Part shown: one piece after another, positions 7,417 to 14,075 of the stretch
How positions within the stretch are numbered: the first letter of the stretch is position 1
Layout of the letters: every line of letters starts with the position of its first letter
Source of the DNA: Nitrospiraceae bacterium
GTDB lineage: Bacteria; Nitrospirota; Thermodesulfovibrionia; Thermodesulfovibrionales; UBA9159
Reading direction: 5' to 3'
Length of the DNA stretch: 15,570 nucleotides
NCBI GenBank assembly: GCA_003453735.1
Contig: DMNE01000216.1
Location: 4,986-20,555, forward strand
Notes under the pieces: generated by a model
Seen by the model: only the letters and a program-made list of their open reading frames with translations
Told to the model about the DNA's origin: nothing
The model's database searches: none
Position numbers and translations under genes: made by a program

Positions 7417-9411
7417 ATGAAGCGCAAGATATATCTTGACAGCAAGCCTTTGCCTGAAGCCATAGAGAACTGGCATGAAAGGCTTCGTCGGGAAGGTCTG
7501 GACAGGCCCCTCCCGCCCGAAAGAATAAACGTAATAGATTCCCTCGGCAGAGTGACTGCAGAGGCGGTGAGTGCGAGAGTTTCCTCTCCCTTCTATCACG
7601 CTGCGGCCATGGACGGTTACGCTGTCAGGTTCAAGGAAACCTTCGGAGCCTCTGAAACAACCCCGATACGGTTAAGAATCAACGATCAGGCGACCTCAGT
7701 GGATACCGGCGATCCGATGCCCGAAGGCTTCAATGCTGTAATCATGATAGAAGATGTGCGTATCATCAGAGGTAAGAATATCTCATCCCACCGTCTCCCT
7801 CTATCAGAGGAGAGTCAAGAGGGGGATGATGATTCTCGGTCGGAATATATCGAGATCCTTGAAGCAGTCACGCCTTGGCAGCATGTGAGGACTATCGGAG
7901 AGGATATTGTTGCCACTGAATTGATTCTTCCTGAGAACCATGCAATCAAACCTGTGGATATCGGTGCATTGCTTGCCGGTGGGCATTCAGAGATTATGGT
8001 GAGGAAAAGACCGAAAATCGCGATCATCCCTACAGGGAACGAAATTGTTGAACCTGGAAGCCCGTTAATGAAAGGAAACATCATTGAATACAATTCAAGG
8101 GTTCTCAGCAGCCTCGTTACCGAGTGGGGTGGAGAACCGTTGCGTTTTCCAATAATCCGCGATAACATCGATGAGCTTAAGGACGCAATTTCAGATGCCT
8201 GTAGCACGTGCGACATGGTCGTTGTCAATGCGGGTTCCTCCGCCGGGTCTGAGGATTTCACTGCGCGATCTATCAGCGAACTCGGTGAAGTACTAATCCA
8301 CGGGGTTGGGATAAAACCTGGGAAACCCTCGATACTCGGCATTGCGAAAGGAAAACCTGTATTGGGGATCCCCGGTTATCCCGTTTCTGCATACGTCGCC
8401 TTCACCCTCTTCGCAAAACCATTTCTCTATGCCTGGCAGTGTTTAACAATGAGGGAACCCGAAAGAACAAGAGCCATTCTATCAAGACAGGTGGCGTCTT
8501 CGTTGGGACAGGAGGAGTTCGTCAGGGTGAAGGTCGGTGTGGTGGGAAATAAGACAATTGCAACACCGTTAAGCAGTGGCGCTGGCGTGATTATGTCGCT
8601 AGTGAGAGCCGACGGTATGGTGCGAGTCCCTTCCCTTTCTGAAGGAATCGGTGCAGGCAGAGAAGTTGACGTGGAGTTGATGAGGCCCAAGGACGAAATA
8701 AAAAACACCATCGTCTGCATCGGCAGCCATGATAATGCTCTCGATGTTTTGTCAAATTTATTAAAGAAAAGATATCCTGCGTACTCGTTGTCTTCAGCCC
8801 ATGTCGGATCCATGGGTGGCCTCATTGCGCTGAAAAGAGGGGAAGCCCATCTGGCTGGAACTCATCTCCTCGATGAAGAAACAGGGGTGTACAACATCCC
8901 CTTTGTCCGCAGGCTGCTTCCCGACAGAAGAATCGTTCTCGTCAACCTTGTTTACCGGCAACAGGGGTTGCTAGTAAAGAAGGGCAATCCGAAGAATATT
9001 AGAGGGTTTGAAGATCTCCTAAGGGACGAGGTTGTATTTATCAATAGACAATCAGGGGCCGGAACGAGGCTCCTGACCGACAAGCATCTCAGGGAACTGG
9101 CGATAGAGCCTTCTCGGGTGATGGGATATGAGCGGGAAGAATATACTCATATGGGGGTTGCTTCAGCAGTTTTGACCGGCATTGCGGATACAGGGCTTGC
9201 GATACGTGCTGCTGCAAATGCTCTAGAATTGGATTTTATCCCTGTGGCAAGAGAACGCTATGATCTCGCTGTGCCCCATGACTTCATGGAATCGGATATG
9301 ATCAAGGCTCTTATCGAAATAGTCAGGGAAGATGAAAGCTTCAGAAATACCGTTGTCGGCCTCGGAGGATACGATATTACTGATATGGGGAAAGTAATGT
9401 ATGAATCATAA
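7417..9411 (+). CDS. moeA: MoeA molybdenum-insertion protein fused to a periplasmic-binding-protein-like domain
   Basis: MoeA inserts molybdate (or tungstate) into adenylylated molybdopterin. Residues 1 to about 420 are a full MoeA: AMDGYAV (Asp66), TGNEIVEPG, the nucleotide/MPT-binding segment GSSAGSEDF (Asp280), GVGIKPGKPS and PGYPVSAY (319-325). From about 430 to 664 a second domain resembles the cytoplasmic PBP_like family (related to ModA/LysR substrate domains), with the INRQSGAGTRLL motif near 541-552 and VGLGGYDITDMG near the end. No signal peptide is present, so the binding domain acts in the cytoplasm. It may sense or hold the oxyanion or the cofactor; this is inference. Such fusions are known in anaerobes and archaea. 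GGGAG precedes the ATG. The ASKHA gene starts 11 nt before its stop. Confidence 0.9.
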   Translation: MKRKIYLDSKPLPEAIENWHERLRREGLDRPLPPERINVIDSLGRVTAEAVSARVSSPFYHAAAMDGYAVRFKETFGASETTPIRLRINDQATSVDTGDPMPEGFNAVIMIEDVRIIRGKNISSHRLPLSEESQEGDDDSRSEYIEILEAVTPWQHVRTIGEDIVATELILPENHAIKPVDIGALLAGGHSEIMVRKRPKIAIIPTGNEIVEPGSPLMKGNIIEYNSRVLSSLVTEWGGEPLRFPIIRDNIDELKDAISDACSTCDMVVVNAGSSAGSEDFTARSISELGEVLIHGVGIKPGKPSILGIAKGKPVLGIPGYPVSAYVAFTLFAKPFLYAWQCLTMREPERTRAILSRQVASSLGQEEFVRVKVGVVGNKTIATPLSSGAGVIMSLVRADGMVRVPSLSEGIGAGREVDVELMRPKDEIKNTIVCIGSHDNALDVLSNLLKKRYPAYSLSSAHVGSMGGLIALKRGEAHLAGTHLLDEETGVYNIPFVRRLLPDRRIVLVNLVYRQQGLLVKKGNPKNIRGFEDLLRDEVVFINRQSGAGTRLLTDKHLRELAIEPSRVMGYEREEYTHMGVASAVLTGIADTGLAIRAAANALELDFIPVARERYDLAVPHDFMESDMIKALIEIVREDESFRNTVVGLGGYDITDMGKVMYES

Positions 9412-10897
9412 ACCCCTTGCATTCCTATGGAGCGTTGACTTAGATATCCCTTCTCCTTCTGAAAAGACTGCGGATGTTGATAGACTTTTAGATACGCTCA
9501 GCAAGGTTGGGCTGACTGATGTGAAAATCCCTTTGCAGGTCATGAGGAGATTGCCCAGAGAACTTCGTAAGAATAACTATCGCCTGCACCTTGCCATCGG
9601 TTTTTACGGTGATAGTCTGCAAATACTGGATGTCTCGAGAGAAATACTGTATGGTCTGGCTGTTGATATCGGCTCTACAAATATTGAGTGTTCGCTCATC
9701 AATCTTGTCAGTGGCGACAAAATTGATGAAACCAGTATCGAGAATCCCCAGATAAGATTCGGAAATGATGTGCTCGCAAGGGTTCAGAGGGCGATGATAG
9801 GTGAGTCGTCCCTTTTACACCAAACGCTTTTAGAGGGTCTCAACACGCTCGTAAATATGGTGTGTACTAGGAACAATATTTCTGGCGAGGACATTCTGGG
9901 AGTGAGCATTGCGGGCAATACAATAATGTCTCATTTCTTTTTGGGTCTTGATGTGACGAACATTCCGCTCAGCCCCCATATTCCGGCAGTGAACCGTTCT
10001 CTTTTCCTGAGCGCAGAACAGATTGGCCTGTCTGTCCATAAGAATGCCGTTGTCTATATCTTTCCGAATGCGGGTAGTTATGTCGGAGGGGATATCATCA
10101 GCGGCATGATTTCTTCAGGCATATATAAGGAGGATCAACCTTCGTTATTTATTGATGTCGGCACTAACGTCGAGATAACACTTGGATGCAGAGACTGGAT
10201 CATGGTAGGCGCTGGAGCTGCTGGACCTGCCCTGGAAGGAGGTGTCGCACTCATAGGAAAGAAAGCCGACAGGGGGACGATCTCCGAGGTGAGAATAGAC
10301 AGACTCAGTAAGAAAATCGAGTTGAATGTCATATCGGGTGGTGAGCCTTCAGGGATATGTGGGTCTGGTCTTATTGACCTTATTTCCGAGATGTTCTCTG
10401 CTAATATCATTGATCAGGCCGGGAAGTTTACAGGCTTAGGAAGCGGGATCATAGAAAAAGACGGAGAAAAGGTTTATCAGCTTTACAAAACGGATACGAG
10501 AGAGCTCAATCTGAGAGAGGCAGAGATAAAGAATTTTCTTCTTTCGAAGGCCGCCATGTTCTCCTTCCTCTATGTCTTTGTGAGATCGGTAGGGCTGACA
10601 TTCAGTGATATAAGAAAGATTTTTATTGGAGGTGCACTCGGTTGCAATATCAATCTTGAAAAGGCGATTACTATCGGCATGCTTCCTGATATGCCGAGAG
10701 AGAGATTTGTTTCCCTTGGGAACTCATCGCTCAGAGGCGCAGAGTTGGTATTGCTTAACAGGGATTTGACTATAGAGATCGAAGGCATGATCCCCATGAT
10801 AACGTACAGGGAAATGAGCGAAGATGTTGAACTAATGAATGTATTCGCGGGTGCCCTCTTTATCCCCCATACTGACTGCAGTCTCCTGACAAATTGA
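9401..10897 (+). CDS. RACo-like ASKHA ATPase (DUF4445) lacking the N-terminal [2Fe-2S] domain
   Basis: The 498-residue protein matches the ASKHA family that includes RACo and RamA, which use ATP to drive reductive activation of corrinoid (Co) proteins. The ATPase core begins at GLAVDIGSTN (Asp89). The second phosphate loop is at DVGTNVEIT (Asp252), followed by GICGSGLIDLI and the adenosine segment IGGALGCN (from 410). Residues 1-88 resemble the linker domain that normally sits between ferredoxin and ATPase, including an LPRELR-type stretch. The usual N-terminal plant-type ferredoxin with its CxxxxCxxC cluster is absent. The ATG at 9401 overlaps the MoeA fusion by 11 nt, so the two are almost certainly co-translated. 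Its protein target is unknown, and an outside electron donor would be needed if it works like RACo. Confidence 0.85.
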   Translation: MNHKPLAFLWSVDLDIPSPSEKTADVDRLLDTLSKVGLTDVKIPLQVMRRLPRELRKNNYRLHLAIGFYGDSLQILDVSREILYGLAVDIGSTNIECSLINLVSGDKIDETSIENPQIRFGNDVLARVQRAMIGESSLLHQTLLEGLNTLVNMVCTRNNISGEDILGVSIAGNTIMSHFFLGLDVTNIPLSPHIPAVNRSLFLSAEQIGLSVHKNAVVYIFPNAGSYVGGDIISGMISSGIYKEDQPSLFIDVGTNVEITLGCRDWIMVGAGAAGPALEGGVALIGKKADRGTISEVRIDRLSKKIELNVISGGEPSGICGSGLIDLISEMFSANIIDQAGKFTGLGSGIIEKDGEKVYQLYKTDTRELNLREAEIKNFLLSKAAMFSFLYVFVRSVGLTFSDIRKIFIGGALGCNINLEKAITIGMLPDMPRERFVSLGNSSLRGAELVLLNRDLTIEIEGMIPMITYREMSEDVELMNVFAGALFIPHTDCSLLTN

Positions 10898-10974
10898 CGA
10901 CGGGGTCAACGTGAGGGATAATCGTCGATATGAGGGTGCCGGCAAATCAATAAATGGAACCATCAAGAGTCGAT

Positions 10975-11395
10975 TAGCTCAAATAGCAACCGGTATTAAC
11001 GTTTACGGTTTGACAGTCATATAGCCATTACCTGCAAGCATTAATTTCCTTCGCAGTGCCGAAGCGACCGAAGGCTTGCAGCCACAGGACGTAATTGAGG
11101 GTCTTAGCACTCATTTCAGTGCTGACCGACTCTGGAGCAATAGCATGAACGGTTATTCTCCCCGGCCAGAAGGAAGGCATTCCAGTACCTTCCATCAACT
11201 CTGCGCTCGCACTTGCCGGTTTCAAAGCAGAGGGGATGAGGATAAGGCATCTCCCGATGAAATGGAAGGCGGTCAAAGAAGAGCCGCTAAAAAGTACCTC
11301 ATGGAAAAGACGCCGTGCAAGCCGGGACCCCGACGGCAACAGCCAGCGTGGTCACAATCGCATACAGCGAGAGCTTGAATATTGCAGTGAGTCAT
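10975..11395 (-). pseudogene. modB: decayed modB-like molybdate ABC transporter permease
   Basis: No intact gene is present, but successive minus-strand frames spell a ModB-like protein in order. From about 11395: a start ATG, then after a 1-nt shift LTAIFKLSLYAIVTTLAVAVGVPA, typed here as LTAIFKLSLYAI followed by VTTLAVAVGVPA; then SFP-stop-GTF and LFFD.LPF. Next come PESVSTEMSAKTLNY (compare the ESVDPELEEAARTLG region of ModB), AFGRFGTA (compare ALGEFGAT), and in another frame LMLAGN followed by K-P-stop-TLIPVAI-stop (compare K-T-Q-T-L-P-V-A-I-Y). At least three frameshifts, several stops and probably an internal deletion disable it. It lies about 65 nt past dedA on the same strand and converges on the molybdenum-cofactor unit. 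The family call is by eye and needs a frameshift-tolerant search. Confidence 0.6.
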
Positions 11396-11461
11396 GATCG
11401 GCTTTATCCGTCTCATCATGATTCGTTAGTATGCATCAATTTACTGGCCATATTTTCTTTT

Positions 11462-12067
11462 TCACATCAAATCGAGCAAATTTTTTTTCTTTCTTTTGAT
11501 GAATTTTAACAATAAATAGGCCGATAGAAAAATGATGAAGACAAAAATTACCGCGTATTTAATCTTGCTAGTGTCAATGCCTATATCTTTCAGACCGTGA
11601 CCTCCCACATACCCTATTGAAACCATAACGGCAATTGTGAAGGTAACGGTAAAAGCATCTGTTAAGAGGAATTTCAGAGGATGCATCCTCATGATACCCG
11701 AAACAAGGAATATCTGAGTCCTTAAACCAATGAAATGTCTTCCAAGCAGTATAAAGAAGATACCTTTTTTTTTGAACTTATCTTCAAGCACTGCAAGCCT
11801 CTCCGGAGGCAAAAACCTGTGAAACCACTTGTGGCAAACAGCCATGCGACAATATTTTCTGCCAAACAAATAAAGAATAAAATCTGCTATCAGTACTCCT
11901 ACGTAAACAACAAATAGAGCGGTCGTTGGTTTCACAAAATTTCCTTGTATCAAGAAACCACACAAGATAAACGTAGCATCTTCGGGAAAACAAGGAACTC
12001 CGACACCGCCGAGAATGAGCAGGAGAAAGAGTCCGATGTAAGGGTAATTTTCTATTATCGCTGTTAT
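11462..12067 (-). CDS. DedA-family membrane protein with an apparent ATA start
   Basis: DedA proteins are multi-pass inner-membrane proteins (SNARE-associated/VTT fold) tied to lipid flipping and envelope homeostasis. From ATA 12067 the frame gives 201 residues, a normal DedA length: ITAIIENYPYIGLF, GGVGVPCFPEDATF, GRKYCRM, then LGRHFIGLRTQIFLVSGIMR, the conserved arginine-bearing re-entrant segment, and a basic tail (KRKKKN). The in-frame stop upstream is inside tatA, and no ATG, GTG or TTG occurs between it and TTG 11965. Starting at that TTG would cut off the first hydrophobic part and the PEDATF motif. A GGGG Shine-Dalgarno at 12075-12078 sits 7 nt before ATA 12067, 4 nt after the tatA stop. 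Either an unusual start is used, or an ATG has mutated (or been misread) to ATA. Confidence 0.82.
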   Translation of the reverse strand: MTAIIENYPYIGLFLLLILGGVGVPCFPEDATFILCGFLIQGNFVKPTTALFVVYVGVLIADFILYLFGRKYCRMAVCHKWFHRFLPPERLAVLEDKFKKKGIFFILLGRHFIGLRTQIFLVSGIMRMHPLKFLLTDAFTVTFTIAVMVSIGYVGGHGLKDIGIDTSKIKYAVIFVFIIFLSAYLLLKFIKRKKKNLLDLM

Positions 12068-12071
12068 TTTA

Positions 12072-12356
12072 TTACCCCTTTTTTTCTGGTGTGCCTTGTG
12101 GAATGGTCTCTTTTTCCACTTCCGCTGTGTTCTGAGAGATAGTTTCTTTCTTCATCTCTAGGGTGTCTTGTGGGGCAATTTCTTTCTTGACTTCTGCATC
12201 TGAATCTTTATCATCACCAGACATAGCTTTTTTAAATTCCCTTATGCTTTTCCCAAGTCCTTTACCCAGTTCTGGCAGTTTACCCGGACCGAATATTATC
12301 AAAGCTATCACAAGTATTATAATCAAGTGCATTGGTTGAAAAATTCCTTCAAACAT
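12072..12356 (-). CDS. tatA: twin-arginine translocase subunit TatA/TatE-type
   Basis: TatA forms the protein-conducting assembly of the Sec-independent pathway, which exports folded, often cofactor-bearing proteins. The product has a short N-terminus, one membrane helix ([12 protein letters not shown]), the [10 protein letters not shown] hinge and the amphipathic helix [18 protein letters not shown], all TatA hallmarks. The start is set at ATG 12356 (94 residues), because GGAGG at 12369-12365 lies 8 nt before it; a GTG at 12365 would leave no room for that site. The charged tail is unusual: three 12-residue repeats ([12 protein letters not shown] and two variants) and then EKKG. dedA follows 4 nt after its stop. 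Tat substrates such as molybdoenzymes would fit the molybdenum genes nearby, but no tatC is seen here. Confidence 0.93.
   Translation of the reverse strand: MFEGIFQPMHLIIILVIALIIFGPGKLPELGKGLGKSIREFKKAMSGDDKDSDAEVKKEIAPQDTLEMKKETISQNTAEVEKETIPQGTPEKKG
12075..12080 (-). promoter_or_regulatory. Shine-Dalgarno that places the dedA start at ATA 12067
   Basis: On the minus strand AAGGGG covers 12080-12075, overlapping the last two tatA codons. Seven nt separate it from ATA 12067-12065, ideal spacing for initiation. No standard start codon lies at a suitable distance in the dedA frame. Confidence 0.55.
12087..12194 (-). repeat. three in-frame 36-nt tandem repeats in the tatA tail
   Basis: Units lie at 12194-12159, 12158-12123 and 12122-12087. 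They encode [24 protein letters not shown] and [12 protein letters not shown], with a partial fourth unit EKKG before the stop. The DNA copies have diverged while the E-[VM]-x-K-E-x-x-x-Q-x-T pattern is kept, so the repeat is not a recent slip. Confidence 0.85.
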
Positions 12357-12362
12357 ATGGTT

Positions 12363-12369
12363 CACCTCC
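12363..12369 (-). promoter_or_regulatory. strong ribosome-binding site of tatA
   Basis: GGAGGTG (minus strand, 12369-12363) lies 8 nt, counted from GGAGG, before ATG 12356. It decides for this start over the in-frame GTG at 12365, which overlaps the site. Confidence 0.75.
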
Positions 12370-12380
12370 CCCCATGAGTC

Positions 12381-12424
12381 TATATATTCTCTATATATAT
12401 TATATTATAGTATATAGGACAATG
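12381..12424 (-). promoter_or_regulatory. AT-rich probable promoter of the tatA-dedA pair
   Basis: A nearly pure A/T stretch with several TATAAT-like hexamers precedes tatA. One reading on the minus strand is TTGTCC (12424-12419), 17 nt, then TATATA. A 7-nt inverted repeat, CTATATA at 12391-12397 and TATATAG at 12411-12417, lies within it. The exact -35/-10 pair cannot be fixed by eye. Confidence 0.4.
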
Positions 12425-12599
12425 TGAAACTTTCTTCAGGAAAGGTATGATCTGTCTGTCCAAGCAAATAGGATGAGTTGAGGTTTATGATCTTACCTTA
12501 CAGTCTCTGGGGAGACTTACCCTGCCGAGCTTAACTGTCTCCCTGAAGGAACAGTCTCTATCCTCTGCATCACCATGGCACATCCATTATTATCAATCT

Positions 12600-12830
12600 T
12601 ACGTCTGCCACCGGACTCATCATGCTTGCCTTCCCAGAGAGCGTGTAGTCTCATCTTGATGAAAGGGTGGGGCTATCAAATTCATAGCCTGTGTTGTTTT
12701 TCCCAGTCTCGAAGTTCTTCGCATAATAGCGTATTTTATTATACTGATCATACCTGAACCACGGTGCACAGGAGTGGTTGTCCCTTCATCCTTGCTCACA
12801 AATTTAGGGAACGAGTCAAAAAGCAATGTC
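12600..12830 (-). pseudogene. decayed di-haem cytochrome c peroxidase (CCP/MauG)-like fragment
   Basis: Minus-strand frames read in order give FPKFVSKDEGTTTPVHRG (compare the L-x-x-G-x-L-T-x-x-A-x-R-G-K region of CCP/MauG proteins). Next, in another frame, comes KNFETGKNNTGYEFDSPTLSS at about 12725-12659 (compare DVGTG...YEFDTPTL), then a stop, then GKASMM at 12636-12619, where intact relatives read W-R-T-A-P-Y-L-H-D-G-R-A-A-T-M. The haem CxxCH region expected between the first two blocks is missing. Intact relatives reduce peroxide or transfer electrons in the periplasm. The match is by eye to a well-known motif string and needs a frameshift-aware profile search. Confidence 0.45.
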
Positions 12831-12879
12831 AAATAAATACACCTTTAACCAAGAAACAGATTATTCGACTATCTGTCCT

Positions 12880-13240
12880 CTCTTGTTCAGTTAATCGTAT
12901 TTGTCTCCATATACTAAGAACTTGGTCTTTGCTGCACTTCCGGTTTGGTTCATAAAGCTCTTTCACGGACACCATTATGGTATTACCTTGGCAATAGGAA
13001 TAGGCAATGGTTCTTGAGGGTAACGTTTCGGCCGACGATAAAAGAAAAGTTCGCCGTAAACAATATGCAGCACGAAATAGTTGTATTGTCGGGATGTTTT
13101 TTTCACAATCATAATCCCATCTTTCGTTTAGGCTGTGCACCATTACAACGGCTGCAATAAACTTCATATTCTTCGTCAACTGGTTTTGCTCTACTTCGCG
13201 CGGTAATATCACCGCAACGAAAGAGCCTCAGGCATAGTTT
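12880..13240 (-). pseudogene. decayed mono-haem c-type cytochrome
   Basis: A minus frame from about 13233 gives AKPVDEEYEVYCSRCNGAQ. CSRCN at 13156-13142 looks like a haem CxxCH motif whose axial His codon became Asn. Stops follow, and in a different frame the sequence resumes as QGNTIMVSVKELYEPNR and then CSKDQVLSIWRQIRL (about 12934-12890), matching the C-terminal helix of class I cytochromes c (L-S-x-x-Q-[IV]-x-x-[IL]-V-x-Y-I-R-x-L). The expected methionine region lies between them. Loss of the haem ligand, the frameshift and the stops make it non-functional. It stands directly upstream (same strand) of the peroxidase-like remnant, so the two were probably one respiratory gene cluster, or even one gene. 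Confidence 0.5.
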
Positions 13241-13273
13241 GTTGCCGGCAGATTCCCTCTTGGAATTGGATAG

Positions 13274-13309
13274 AAAAAAAAAGATTTTTGTTTCCCTCTT
13301 TTAGAGGGA
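13274..13309 (-). terminator. possible rho-independent terminator after the broken membrane-protein gene
   Basis: A perfect 7-bp stem (TCCCTCT at 13293-13299 with AGAGGGA at 13303-13309, 3-nt loop) is followed on the minus strand, after about 10 nt, by nine T (A at 13274-13282 on the plus strand). The gap before the T-run is longer than usual. It sits about 40 nt past the 13349 stop codon. Confidence 0.4.
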
Positions 13310-13348
13310 TAAGGGATCTTCCCTTTTCATTCGTTCAAACTATTTGTT

Positions 13349-14026
13349 TTAAACAGTTGAATGCCGTTGAAATACGCTAAACTTGCGCGTACTGACTGCC
13401 GCGCCAGTGAAAAACCCGGTACCTCCCACAACAAGAAGCGCTACAAGGCTAAGAACAGCGGTATATGTCCCGGTCAAAGCTACGATTCCAAGCACTACGG
13501 CGCTTAAGCCGAGCAGAAACTCTACTCCAGCCGCAGCCTTCATAGCTTCATGGGTTATTCTCTTAAACTTCGCGTTTTCCTCTATCCCTTCGAGTTCAAG
13601 AGCGTTCAGAGGAACCGTAATCCCGCTACTGAACATCAAAGTGCCACCGTAAACAATTACGGCAACAGGCACCAGGTACATCGGATACAGCTTGAGAAGC
13701 GAGAGAATTCCCAGAACAGGCCTGCTATTCCACCGACAACTTCGGAAGTCAGACCTAAGCCAAACTCCGCCTCATCCAGACGGTCGCTGCTGGTTTCGGC
13801 AAGAAGTTTCGAAAACCGCATTGAAATGACTTCGCCTTCAAGAAGGAAAGCCGCTGCCATGACAATGGTCGCTAGAGCGAGCATCAAAGCTGGCATTATG
13901 CCGGACAGGCCCAGCAGCGTCAGAACGATGACAGCCGCCACTGGCAACTCCCTCAGCTAGCGAGTCACTCAATCCCGTCTTCGCAGATTTTATCTCTTCA
14001 GTGTGTCCAATGGTAGTTGCAACCAT
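13349..14026 (-). pseudogene. multi-pass membrane protein with three internal repeats, split by two frameshifts
   Basis: Three overlapping minus frames join into one protein. From ATG 14026 comes MVATTIGHTEEIKSAKTGL...SLAEGVA. A shift near 13955 leads to PVAAVIVLTLLGLSGIMPAL through GLTSEVVGGIAGLF. A second shift near 13710 (one base apparently lost in GGCCTGTTCTGG) leads to GILSLLKLYPMYLVPVAV and on to the stop at 13349. The joined product, about 225 residues, has three copies of a two-helix unit with the pattern A-[AV]-V-L-x-I-x-x-L-x-G then V-A-x-[IL]-V-x-G-x-x-x-L-x-x-G. I know similar uncharacterised proteins but no function. A good promoter is still present. Recent inactivation or sequencing error are both possible. 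Confidence 0.75.
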
Positions 14027-14047
14027 TCACACCATCTTTCGGTATGT

Positions 14048-14075
14048 ATTATAATGCATATTCACAGTTGGGCAA
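14048..14075 (-). promoter_or_regulatory. sigma70-type promoter of the broken membrane-protein gene
   Basis: On the minus strand TTGCCC (14075-14070), 16 nt, then a perfect TATAAT (14053-14048). Transcription would start near 14041, about 15 nt before ATG 14026. Confidence 0.6.

Noticed and set aside
10898..10930. CGACG/CGTCG arms right after the ASKHA gene as a terminator
   Set aside because: The stem is only 5 bp with a 20-nt loop and no T-run.
11028..11378. Open frames on both strands (103 codons minus, 100 codons plus) that could be annotated as small genes
   Set aside because: They cover the modB-like remnant; neither full translation looks like a protein, whereas the pieces across frames follow ModB order.
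11389..11424. Inverted repeat GAGTCATGAT / ATCATGATTC past dedA as a terminator
   Set aside because: It has one G-T mismatch, a 16-nt loop and no T-run on either strand.
12620..12832. 70-codon minus-strand open frame
   Set aside because: It begins with a CCP-like block, but the rest of the match continues in other frames; it is treated as part of the pseudogene.
12829..13212. 127-codon minus-strand open frame
   Set aside because: Only its end resembles cytochrome c; the haem motif sits in a different frame, so it is part of a broken gene and not an intact protein.
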